This document shows, in pieces, positions 51,649 to 59,437 of a DNA stretch of 64,000 nucleotides (positions are counted from its first letter, which is position 1; each line of letters begins with the position of its first letter). Origin of the DNA: Planctomycetota bacterium. Lineage in GTDB: Bacteria; Planctomycetota; UBA1135; GCA-002686595. The position numbers and the translations under genes were made by a program. The notes beneath the pieces were generated by a model. It made no database searches. It was given only the letters and a program-made list of their open reading frames with translations, and was not told where the DNA came from. Location: NCBI GenBank assembly GCA_029250885.1, contig JAQXEK010000019.1:38756-102755 (forward strand), in the 5' to 3' direction.

Positions 51649-53091
51649 CTAGAGGGTCACGTGGCGGTCAAAGATCATCGACCGGTCGAGGCGCGCATCA
51701 AGGCTCTCGAAGACGTCCGCCAGGCTCGGCTCGGGCTTGCCCCGGTAGACTTCCTTGCCGTTGGCTTCGATGATCACGTCCTCGGCGGGGTTGATCATCT
51801 TTGCGTTAAGGCGAATCGTGATGCCCTGGACCCCGCGCTGGGTTCCCTTGGTCGTGAGCGTGATCTTGTTGCCCACGCGCTCGGCGCGGATCTTCTGGAA
51901 GTCCTGGGGCTCGGCGCAGCTCAGCCAGTAGAAGTCGTTCTTCACCAGGCGCTCGCAGGCCTCGCCCGGGTTGTGCTGGGGAAAGGGGTCGGCGACGTAT
52001 TCCCAGACGACGGTCTCGGGAAAGGTGTCGCGGCGCTGCTCGAGCATGAACTTCTTCGCGGCCGTGGGCTCGCCGGGTGGGAAGGCGTGGGCAAGGCCCT
52101 CGTAGGTCTTAAAGTGGATGTTCCCGTAGCCGCTCGGATCGCCCTCCTTCAGGGTCTTGAGCATGCGCTCGACATAGAGGTACGTGCCCGGCATGCAGTT
52201 CACATCGGCGAGCCCGATGAAATAGTACATCGCTAGGTTGCGCACGTTGGGAACGAGGCCGTGCTGAAGGGCCGTAATCGCATCGGGCGAGGCGACCTGG
52301 CTCTTGGGGGAAGCCATCAGGACGCCGGCGCAGGGCATGGAGACCGCAAGCAGGTCGGCGTGTCGGCCAGCCATGAACCAGGATCCGGTGCCGCCCATGC
52401 TGAAGCCGCCGACATAGATCCGGTCGGGATCCACACCCAGGCTGGCCTTCGCAAAGTCCAGCAGGGTGAGCAAGAAGCGCTCGCCTTCGACCGTGTTCCA
52501 TGTGTCATGGACCAGGTGGATGCCCTGGGGGAAGATGCCGTTGATTCCAGTTGTGGACCAGGTGCTTTGGGCGGGTGCCGCATCACCGGCGTTCTCACCG
52601 CCGCCGTGTAAGCCCAGGATCAGCGCCGGCTTCTCGCCGCGCTTGGCCTTGACCGTATCCAGCAGAAACCAAGCCTCCCCATAGGGCGTATCGAAGGTCA
52701 CCTTGCCGGCCTTGGCCTTGCCGATTGCGCTGGGCCAGCTCTTTTGCAGGGGCTTCCAGATCAGCTCCACCAGGGTGTCAAGGTTAGCCCTCTCGTTCTC
52801 CGAGTCGAACTCGGGCAGCGGGTCAAGCTCGGCAATCTTCTCCAATAGCTCAGCGCGCTTCTGCGCGTCCCAATCGACGAAGTGCGTGGCGGGCCTCTGC
52901 TCCCACCACCCCTTGGCCAGCTTGCCGATCTTCGACTTGTTCTTTTTCAACCACTTGGCCGGGTCGGGCTCCTCGGCTTTCGCCTTGGTCGACTCCAGCA
53001 CCACAGCCGTGGACTCCGCAAAGGAGAGCGAGGCGGCTTGCCCCAGAACGAAGGTAGCCCCGAGGGCGAGGACAAAGTGTTTAGGATTCAC
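51649..53091 (-). CDS. Secreted alpha/beta-hydrolase (esterase D / PHB-depolymerase-like)
   Basis: A 480-residue exported serine hydrolase with signal peptide MNPKHFVLALGATFVLGQAA. The hydrolase domain begins with ALILGLHGGGENAGD (oxyanion HGG). The nucleophile elbow is IYVGGFSMGGTGSWFMA (GFSMG, Ser near residue 230). A later acidic residue and His (NIHFKTYEGLAHAFPPGE) complete the triad. The N-terminal 130 residues (KWLKKNKSKIGKLAKGW) are basic and unrecognised. The last 100 residues look like a beta module. The substrate is unknown. Confidence 0.87.
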   Translation of the reverse strand: MNPKHFVLALGATFVLGQAASLSFAESTAVVLESTKAKAEEPDPAKWLKKNKSKIGKLAKGWWEQRPATHFVDWDAQKRAELLEKIAELDPLPEFDSENERANLDTLVELIWKPLQKSWPSAIGKAKAGKVTFDTPYGEAWFLLDTVKAKRGEKPALILGLHGGGENAGDAAPAQSTWSTTGINGIFPQGIHLVHDTWNTVEGERFLLTLLDFAKASLGVDPDRIYVGGFSMGGTGSWFMAGRHADLLAVSMPCAGVLMASPKSQVASPDAITALQHGLVPNVRNLAMYYFIGLADVNCMPGTYLYVERMLKTLKEGDPSGYGNIHFKTYEGLAHAFPPGEPTAAKKFMLEQRRDTFPETVVWEYVADPFPQHNPGEACERLVKNDFYWLSCAEPQDFQKIRAERVGNKITLTTKGTQRGVQGITIRLNAKMINPAEDVIIEANGKEVYRGKPEPSLADVFESLDARLDRSMIFDRHVTL

Positions 53092-53136
53092 GAGTTCATC
53101 TCCTTGGTGTTGTGCGGGCCTGCCGAGGGGCTTCTG

Positions 53137-53487
53137 CTAGATCCAGACTTCCGCGTCGTTACCAATCTCGCGCACCTTGAAGATCTTTGCCTTTTTGCAC
53201 TGGGCACCCTGCTCGCGCCCGGTCTGGGTGTCGAATTCATAGAGATGCATCGGGCAGACGATCCGACCATCGGTCACGGGTCCGTCATTCATAAGGACCC
53301 CCTCGTGGGGACAGATCGCATCCATCGCCCGCAGCTCGCCATTGACTCGACTGAACATCACTTGGATTGCGTTTCCAGCGAGCACATCCCCGAAGGTCAC
53401 AACCTTGGCCTGGCCCTCTTCCAGTTTCCCCGCGCCGGTAACTAGGGCAGGCTTGCCTCCGAAGAGGGATACTAACTTTTTGAACAT
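53137..53487 (-). CDS. Rieske-type 2Fe-2S protein
   Basis: A 116-residue soluble Rieske ferredoxin. The cluster ligands are visible as ICPHEG (Cys and His, about residue 60) and VCPMHLYEFD (Cys and His, about residue 80). It has no signal peptide or membrane anchor, so it is cytosolic, like the small ferredoxin subunits of dioxygenases or the NirD type. No oxygenase or reductase partner is next to it; it lies 45 bp upstream of the secreted esterase gene on the same strand. Confidence 0.92.
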   Translation of the reverse strand: MFKKLVSLFGGKPALVTGAGKLEEGQAKVVTFGDVLAGNAIQVMFSRVNGELRAMDAICPHEGVLMNDGPVTDGRIVCPMHLYEFDTQTGREQGAQCKKAKIFKVREIGNDAEVWI

Positions 53488-53632
53488 GGGGGCATTCTAG
53501 CCCGTCCATCCGCAGTTGAGGGCTCCAAGATGCTGAACACAAATCGATCCCATGCCTGGTCAACCGAGATACCCGCTCTTCAAGGCCAAGGTCCGCGGTC
53601 CCATGCCGTCTCAAGGGCGTTATGATCATGGG

Positions 53633-55000
53633 GTGAAACCACTCCTTGTCATTAACGCCGTGGGCCTAGCTTGGCGCCATCTTGGACCGAACACCCCGAA
53701 CCTTAACCGGATTGTCGAACGCGGCTTCGGCGCGCCCATGGACACGGTCCTGCCTGCGGTCACCTGCTCCGCACAGGCCACGATACTTACGGGAGCCCAG
53801 CCCGGGGAGCACGGCGCCGTCGGCAACGGCTGGTTCGACCGCGACTACAGCCGCATCGAATTCTGGCAGCAGTCCAATGCACTCGTGGCCGGAACCAAGG
53901 TCTACGAGGAAGCCAAGCAGCGCGATGCGTCCTTCACCTGCGCGAAGGTGTTCTGGTGGTGGAACATGGGCGCCCAGGTCGACTGGTCCATCACCCCGCG
54001 GCCCTACTACCCCGCCGATGGTCGCAAGATCCCCGCGGTCTACGGCTGGCCTACGGATTTCCCCATCGGCCTAGAGTCGAAGCTCGGCCCCTTTCCCTTC
54101 TTCGACTTCTGGGGGCCCAAGTCTGGGCTGCCGTCAAGTCGCTGGATTGCGAGTGCGGCCATGGAGACCCTGCGCTCGAAGTCCCCCACCTTGACCCTGG
54201 TCTACCTGCCCCATCTTGACTACAGCCACCAGCGATTTGGCCCCGATGCGCCCCAGTCCCTCCAGGCCATCGCCGAGCTAGACGTCCTTGTGGGCGAGCT
54301 CTTGGCCACGGCTGACGAGTGCGGAACGGAGACGATGGTCGTCTCCGAGTACGCCATCGAGGACGTGAACGAGCCCGTTTACCTGAACCGTATTCTGCGC
54401 GAGGCGGGCCTATTAGAAGTGCGCAACGAGCCCACAGGCGAGCGGCTCGATCCCTTTGCCAGCCGCGCCTTCGCCGTCGCCGATCACCAGGTGGCCCACA
54501 TCTATGTGCGCGACGATCAGGCCAAGCAGCAAGCCCAGCAGGTGCTCGCCGCAGTGTCCGGTGTCGACACGATTGAAGAGCCGAACCCGAACCTCGCTCA
54601 CGACCGCGCCGGCGATCTGATCGCAGTGGCCAAGCAGGGCGCATGGTTTGCCTATCCCTACTGGCTTGACGACGAGCTAGCACCGGACTTTGCGCGGACA
54701 GTCGCGATCTTCGACAAGCCCGGCTACGATCCCTGCGAGCTGTTTGTCGATCCCAAGATTAAGCTCCCCATGGCCCGCGTCGTGCGCCGGTTGGCCCAGA
54801 AGAAGCTCGGCATGCGCTACTTGATGGACGTGATCCCACTGGATGCCAGCCTTGTGAAGGGCAGCCATGGACGCCTACCGAGCTCGCCCGAGCTTGGGCC
54901 GGTCTTCCTGTCGACCGTTCCGGGCGACGGCAGTACCGACCCGATCGCGATGACCAGCGTCAAGGCGCGTATCCTTCACGCCATGGGTCTAGCCGACTAG
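53633..55000 (+). CDS. Alkaline-phosphatase-superfamily phosphodiesterase / nucleotide pyrophosphatase
   Basis: A type I phosphodiesterase/nucleotide pyrophosphatase-like enzyme of 455 residues from the GTG chosen here. The frame is open back to an ATG at 53552, but the family usually starts near (M)KPLLVINAVGLAWRHLG. Metal-binding and nucleophile region: VLPAVTCSAQATILTGAQPG, with Thr as the likely nucleophile and the HGAVGNGWF block after it. Later ligands: LPHLDYSHQRFGPD and the TMVVSEYAIEDV block. No signal peptide. In Planctomycetota such genes are often annotated as alkaline phosphatase family protein; the true substrate is unknown. Confidence 0.85.
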   Translation: MKPLLVINAVGLAWRHLGPNTPNLNRIVERGFGAPMDTVLPAVTCSAQATILTGAQPGEHGAVGNGWFDRDYSRIEFWQQSNALVAGTKVYEEAKQRDASFTCAKVFWWWNMGAQVDWSITPRPYYPADGRKIPAVYGWPTDFPIGLESKLGPFPFFDFWGPKSGLPSSRWIASAAMETLRSKSPTLTLVYLPHLDYSHQRFGPDAPQSLQAIAELDVLVGELLATADECGTETMVVSEYAIEDVNEPVYLNRILREAGLLEVRNEPTGERLDPFASRAFAVADHQVAHIYVRDDQAKQQAQQVLAAVSGVDTIEEPNPNLAHDRAGDLIAVAKQGAWFAYPYWLDDELAPDFARTVAIFDKPGYDPCELFVDPKIKLPMARVVRRLAQKKLGMRYLMDVIPLDASLVKGSHGRLPSSPELGPVFLSTVPGDGSTDPIAMTSVKARILHAMGLAD

Positions 55001-56142
55001 GTCGCCTCGGGCAGAATGCCCTGGATGATCTCGCAGTCAATGGCGCCGTTCTTCAGGGGCAGGTGGCGCATCTTCTCTAGGTAGAGCTGCTTGGTGAGCT
55101 CCTCGTTGCCCGAGAAGATAGCGACCTCGTAGCCGCCGCAGAGGCTGCGCAATCGATCGCCAAATTCGCGGTAGGTAGGCACCAGGTCGCGCACCTCGCC
55201 AATGCGCTCGCCATAGGGCGGGTTCGTCACGACGCAGGCATTCCACCCGGGCTTAAAATCGAATGCGCAGGCATCGCCGACGCCCAGCCTGAACTTGCCC
55301 CCCAGGCCGGCGGCCTCGGCGTTCTGCTCCACGTCTTCCAGGCGTCCGGGCTCGATGTCGTTGCCGACCATTTGAGTCTTGCCGAGCGGCCGGATCTCGC
55401 TGCGCAGCTTGTCCTTTAGCTTCGCGAAGCCAGCCGCGTCGTGGCCCTCCCAGTTCTGGAAGCCGAAGCTCTTCCGAAAGAGCCCGGGTGCAGTGTTCGT
55501 TGCCAGCAAACCGGCCTCGATCAGCAGCGTGCCCGAACCGCAGAACGGATCGATCATCGGCGCCTTTAAGTTCCAGCCCGTGGACATGACAATCGCGGCG
55601 GCCAGGGTCTCGGCAAGGGGTGCGCGGCCTTGGGCCTGGCGGTAGCCGCGGCGGTGCAGGGAGTGCCCAGAGGTGTCGACCTGCAGGGTGACGCGGTCCC
55701 GGAAGATGTGCACGGCAATGCGAAGGTCGGGCTCATCTTTGTCCACGCTAGGGCGCTCCCCAAACTTGTCGACGAACTGGTCCGCGACCGCGTCCTTTAC
55801 CCGCTGCTCGACATAGTTCGAGTGATCCAGAGCCGAGTCCTTGACCTTGGCGTCCACACGCAGGGTGCCCGATGGCTTGACGAAGGTCGTCCAGTCGACC
55901 TCCTGCACATTCGCGTAGAGCTCTTCGCCGGTGCGAGCTTCGAATCGAGACAGGCGCAACAGCACGCGAACAGCCGAGCGCAGGCCCAAGTTAGCGCGCC
56001 AGATGTCCGCGGGGAGAGCCTCGAAGTAACACCCCCCGACCTGGCGCTCGACCTTAGCGAACTTGAGGCCACGGAGTTCGGCGTGGAGAAGGGGTTCGAG
56101 CCCGGGGGCGCAGGTGGCGAAGCAGATGTGGTGGCGGGACAT
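54997..56142 (-). CDS. THUMP-domain RNA methyltransferase (RlmL/UPF0020-like)
   Basis: A 381-residue class I methyltransferase acting on RNA, probably guanosine N2 in 23S rRNA (RlmL-like). The THUMP region is at about residues 5-155 (FATCAPGLEPLLHAEL). The methyltransferase part has MIDPFCGSGTLLIEA (SAM motif, about residue 205), NDIEPGRLEDVEQNA, and the catalytic NPPY in VTNPPYGERIG (about residue 307). The start is placed at MSRHHICF; the longer upstream frame has no family sequence. Its stop overlaps the stop of the convergent phosphodiesterase gene. Confidence 0.9.
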   Translation of the reverse strand: MSRHHICFATCAPGLEPLLHAELRGLKFAKVERQVGGCYFEALPADIWRANLGLRSAVRVLLRLSRFEARTGEELYANVQEVDWTTFVKPSGTLRVDAKVKDSALDHSNYVEQRVKDAVADQFVDKFGERPSVDKDEPDLRIAVHIFRDRVTLQVDTSGHSLHRRGYRQAQGRAPLAETLAAAIVMSTGWNLKAPMIDPFCGSGTLLIEAGLLATNTAPGLFRKSFGFQNWEGHDAAGFAKLKDKLRSEIRPLGKTQMVGNDIEPGRLEDVEQNAEAAGLGGKFRLGVGDACAFDFKPGWNACVVTNPPYGERIGEVRDLVPTYREFGDRLRSLCGGYEVAIFSGNEELTKQLYLEKMRHLPLKNGAIDCEIIQGILPEAT

Positions 56143-56251
56143 GGTGGAATCGAGAGGGCTAGATTTTGGGTCGACCATTAAACAAGTGCAGAGGCGGCGT
56201 GGCGCCAGAGACTGGGGGAAGATTGCCCGCGTTCCAAGTACACTTGGGCCC

Positions 56252-56674
56252 ATGGGCAAACTCACGCAGCTTCTGCTTCCCCCTGGAGGGCGAAAATTCC
56301 CGGGCCAGCGAACGATCAAGATCAGCCTGCGCGGTGTGCACACCCTCTGCGCGGGGGTTCTTACGGGGAGCTATCTTGTGGATGCTGGGGACGAGGCAAA
56401 GGCCATGTGGCTGCTTTGGACCGTCGGGACGGGCTTGGGGATGCTGGCCTTGGACTTGCTTGAGAGTGTTGGTTTCTTGGCCCAGGTACGGGGCTTGGTC
56501 CTGATGCTGAAGATCGGCGTGGTGCTGTCCCTGCCCGTGCTTGGAGCCGCTACCGGCTGGGCTCTAGGGAGCTTGATGGTGATTGCGGTGATCTCGAGCC
56601 ACGCGCCATCGAAGGTGCGCTATGCGACTTGGATTGGCGGCGGCAAGATCACGGGTGGGACCTCTAAGGGCTAG
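56252..56674 (+). CDS. Small polytopic membrane protein of unknown function
   Basis: A 140-residue membrane protein. Hydrophobic segments lie at about residues 55-70, 82-105 and 108-125 (LVLMLKIGVVLSLPVLGAAT). The N-terminus is basic (LPPGGRKFPGQRTIKISLRG). No family is recognised with confidence. It is divergent from the RlmL-like methyltransferase and lies 48 bp upstream of the MBL hydrolase on the same strand, so the two could be cotranscribed. The longer frame upstream would run across the methyltransferase start region and is not used. Confidence 0.65.
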   Translation: MGKLTQLLLPPGGRKFPGQRTIKISLRGVHTLCAGVLTGSYLVDAGDEAKAMWLLWTVGTGLGMLALDLLESVGFLAQVRGLVLMLKIGVVLSLPVLGAATGWALGSLMVIAVISSHAPSKVRYATWIGGGKITGGTSKG

Positions 56675-56722
56675 GTCGCGGTAGACTAGGCACTCCCACC
56701 CCAACTACTACTCCACGCTACT

Positions 56723-57478
56723 GTGATCATCCACCGCTCTGAACACCCCCGGTTCCTCTCCAACAGCTACCTCGTCGCGGATCGTCCCGGCGGTACAGCC
56801 CTGATTATCGACACGGGGGCCGATCCTGCACCGCTGTTAGAGGTGGTCCAGGAACAGAGGCTAAGTGTCGAGTGGGTGCTCTTAACGCACCACCACCACG
56901 ATCATGTAGAGCACAACAACTTTTGGAGCGAGACCTACGACGCGCCGCTCTGTGGCCACCGTAACGAGGTCGCCCTCTTCGGCTACCTCGACCGCTTGCT
57001 CGAACACGAGGAGATCATTCAGGTCGGCGAGCTTACGATCCAGTCGATCTTTATCCCAGGCCACACCATCGGCCAACTCGCCTTCTACGTCACCCATAAA
57101 GCCGAACCCCAAGGACATCTATTTACCGGCGACACGCTCTTCGCCCGCAGTATCGGCGGTACCTGTGGCCCCGGCCATGACACCCACGACAACATCAAGC
57201 GCTCGATCCTTGAGCGCTTGATGTGCCTTGACCACACCACGAAGGTTCACCCCGGGCACACGGTTCCCACCACCCTTGGCGAAGAGTGGGAGCACAATCC
57301 GTTCATTCGCTACTGGCGCGGCTTGGACGCTCCACTCGACACGGAGTGCGAAGTATTTGGCGAGGTGGCGACTCTGATTGTGCGGGCAGAGGACTATGAC
57401 GGCGGGACAAAGTGTATTGTTCGCTATCGGCACAATGGTGAGTACTCGGTTGTGCCTGGATCGAAAGTGAAGGGGTAG
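56723..57478 (+). CDS. Glyoxalase II-like metallo-beta-lactamase hydrolase
   Basis: A 251-residue MBL-fold hydrolase. It begins with a GTG (IIHRSEHPRFLSNSYLV). The metal motif is LLTHHHHDHVEHN (HxHxDH, about residue 55), followed by FIPGHTIGQLAFY (second His, about residue 115) and LFTGDTLFARSIGG (Asp, about residue 135). This is the hydroxyacylglutathione-hydrolase pattern, but the C-terminal substrate part differs and a 50-residue beta-like tail is added. It could therefore be a persulfide dioxygenase or another thioester hydrolase. A perfect 13-bp inverted repeat (57192-57224) lies within the coding sequence. Confidence 0.85.
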   Translation: MIIHRSEHPRFLSNSYLVADRPGGTALIIDTGADPAPLLEVVQEQRLSVEWVLLTHHHHDHVEHNNFWSETYDAPLCGHRNEVALFGYLDRLLEHEEIIQVGELTIQSIFIPGHTIGQLAFYVTHKAEPQGHLFTGDTLFARSIGGTCGPGHDTHDNIKRSILERLMCLDHTTKVHPGHTVPTTLGEEWEHNPFIRYWRGLDAPLDTECEVFGEVATLIVRAEDYDGGTKCIVRYRHNGEYSVVPGSKVKG

Positions 57479-57613
57479 GGGGCGCGGTTAGGCGCATGCT
57501 GGCGGGCGGCGTTCGCGCGCTGCCCCCATACTTGATTCCACTCCCTCCAAGAGAAAGTCGTGCCCCTTCTAGGCTACTCTCTCGCCAGGAGTGAAGAAGG
57601 AGACCTTTCGCCA

Positions 57614-57772
57614 GTGACTAAAACCTCCGATGAGCGCGGCGACACCGGGGACCGTCAAGATACGAGCAGCGGCCGCACGGGGCAGTTTGAGGGCCCGTAC
57701 AGAGACTGGCTCGATACGTACGATCACAAGTACGTGCAGGACTACGAACACGGTGATGAAGCCAAGCAGTGA
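57614..57772 (+). CDS. Possible small acidic protein
   Basis: A 52-residue hydrophilic ORF from a GTG with GGAG 11 nt upstream. The sequence is rich in Asp, Arg, Thr and Tyr (TGQFEGPYRDWLDTYDHKY) and looks like a short disordered protein. An overlapping ORF of 68 codons on the other strand (57569-57775) would encode a hydrophobic peptide; I think it is less likely. No homology is recognised, and the call depends on composition alone. It fills the otherwise empty 380 bp between the MBL hydrolase and the sulfatase. Confidence 0.4.
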   Translation: MTKTSDERGDTGDRQDTSSGRTGQFEGPYRDWLDTYDHKYVQDYEHGDEAKQ

Positions 57773-57859
57773 CACCGAGGTGTCTGAGCAACCAAATTGC
57801 CTGCTGTTGAGCGAACGGCAAGTTCGCGGATTCCGTGTGGGAGCTGTACGCTTGTACGC

Positions 57860-59437
57860 ATGGATCCCCGCCGCCTACCCGCCGTCGCCCGCTGCCTCTT
57901 GCTTGGCCTCGGGCTCTACCCCGCCCTCTCCTGTGCAATCCTAAAGCAACCGAGCAAGCCGGCACCCCCCTTGAACATCATTCTATTCCTCGTGGATGAC
58001 CTCGGATGGCAAGATACAGCTGTGCCGTTCACGGCCGAGCCCACGGCCCAAAATGGGCAGTGGCGGACGCCCCACCTCGACACGCTCAGCACCCGGGGCA
58101 TGCGCTTCACCAATGCCTACGCGGCTGCGCCCGTCTGCACGCCAACGCGCGCGAGCCTCCTGACAGGTCGCAGCCCCGGGGCCATCCACATTACCTACTG
58201 GTCGCAAATCAAGGACCAGGACACTTCGGCCAAGCACCCGACCTTGTCTCCTCCGGCCTGGCGAATGAACGGGCTCGACGAGACCGACGTCACTTACCCA
58301 CAACTCCTCGGCAAGTCCGGATACCGCACGATACACGTTGGTAAAGCACACTTTGGAGCCCGTGACACCTTTGGCGCAGACCCCATCAACCTAGGCTTCA
58401 ACGTCAACATTGCTGGGCACTACGGCGGCCACCCCGGAAGCTTCTTAGGCACCGAGGACTTCGCCCTCGCCAAGCGAACAGGCAATCCAAGCGCCAACAC
58501 CCTTTGGGACGTTCCAGGCCTCGAGTCCTGGCATGGTAAGCAGACCTACTTGACTGAAGCCCTTGCCGCCGAGGCCTGCCTCGCCATCGAAGATGCTCAC
58601 CGCGACGGTGCCCCCTTTGTCATGAACTTCGCGCCCTATGCCGTACACACCCCGATCACGGCCAACATGCCCCTGCTGGGCAACTACGAGCAGCTTGATG
58701 CTAAGGAGGCCAAATACGGCACGATGATCGAGTCCGTGGATAACGCGCTTGGGGAGCTGATGGCCAAGCTCGAGCAGCTAGGCATCGCCGAGCACACCGC
58801 GATCGTCTTCACGTCAGACAACGGTGGGCTCAGTGCCCACAGCCGTGGAGCCGCGCCGGATGGGACGACCAAGAACCACCACAATGCGCCCCTGCGCAGC
58901 GGCAAGGCCTCTGCCTACGAAGGGGGGACCCGCGTCCCCATGGTGGTCTGGTGGCCCGGCCACACCCAACCCGGCTCTTGGTCCGACGCCCCCGTGATCA
59001 CCTACGACCTCTTCCCCACCCTGCTCGCCATGACCAAGGTCGATGCACCTCCTGCGGTGGCTGAGGACCTCGAAGGAGTCGACTTGTCGCCCTTACTTGC
59101 CGGTGTAGCCGAGTCGCCCGAGCGATCGATCTTCTGGCACCAACCCCACCAATGGGGCGCTTCCGGGCCAGGCATTGCACCCTATACGGCGGTCCGATCC
59201 GGCCCCTGGAAGCTGATCTACTTCCACGAATCTAAGCGCCTCGAACTCTACCACTTGGACCGCGACATCGGCGAGGTCGACAACGTTGCCCGAAACCACC
59301 CTAAGATCGTCCACGAGCTTGCGACCCAAATGCAGCACTGGATCGATCGGCACGACGTGCAGCTCTCCCATTGGAAAGCCACCGGCAAAGTGGTGCCCGG
59401 CCCGCTTGCGATTGCTGTCAGCGGAGACGGCCAGTAA
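57860..59437 (+). CDS. Lipoprotein sulfatase (arylsulfatase family)
   Basis: A 525-residue sulfatase that hydrolyses sulfate esters, probably of polysaccharides, at the cell envelope. The start gives a signal peptide with lipobox LYPALSC (Cys25). The formylglycine motif is CTPTRASLLTGR, with Cys93 as the residue converted to formylglycine. The metal site begins with IILFLVDDLGWQD (Asp-Asp) and ends with FTSDNGG (Asp-Asn). Other blocks are FVMNFAPYAVHTPI and MVVWWPGH. It needs a formylglycine-generating enzyme not seen here. Its stop overlaps the next gene's start by 1 bp (TAATG), so it is cotranscribed with an octaheme cytochrome. Confidence 0.96.
   Translation: MDPRRLPAVARCLLLGLGLYPALSCAILKQPSKPAPPLNIILFLVDDLGWQDTAVPFTAEPTAQNGQWRTPHLDTLSTRGMRFTNAYAAAPVCTPTRASLLTGRSPGAIHITYWSQIKDQDTSAKHPTLSPPAWRMNGLDETDVTYPQLLGKSGYRTIHVGKAHFGARDTFGADPINLGFNVNIAGHYGGHPGSFLGTEDFALAKRTGNPSANTLWDVPGLESWHGKQTYLTEALAAEACLAIEDAHRDGAPFVMNFAPYAVHTPITANMPLLGNYEQLDAKEAKYGTMIESVDNALGELMAKLEQLGIAEHTAIVFTSDNGGLSAHSRGAAPDGTTKNHHNAPLRSGKASAYEGGTRVPMVVWWPGHTQPGSWSDAPVITYDLFPTLLAMTKVDAPPAVAEDLEGVDLSPLLAGVAESPERSIFWHQPHQWGASGPGIAPYTAVRSGPWKLIYFHESKRLELYHLDRDIGEVDNVARNHPKIVHELATQMQHWIDRHDVQLSHWKATGKVVPGPLAIAVSGDGQ

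Noticed and set aside
57569..57775. 68-codon hydrophobic minus-strand ORF
   Set aside because: It overlaps a more natural-looking hydrophilic plus-strand ORF, has no Shine-Dalgarno, and its hydrophobicity may be the antisense of acidic codons.
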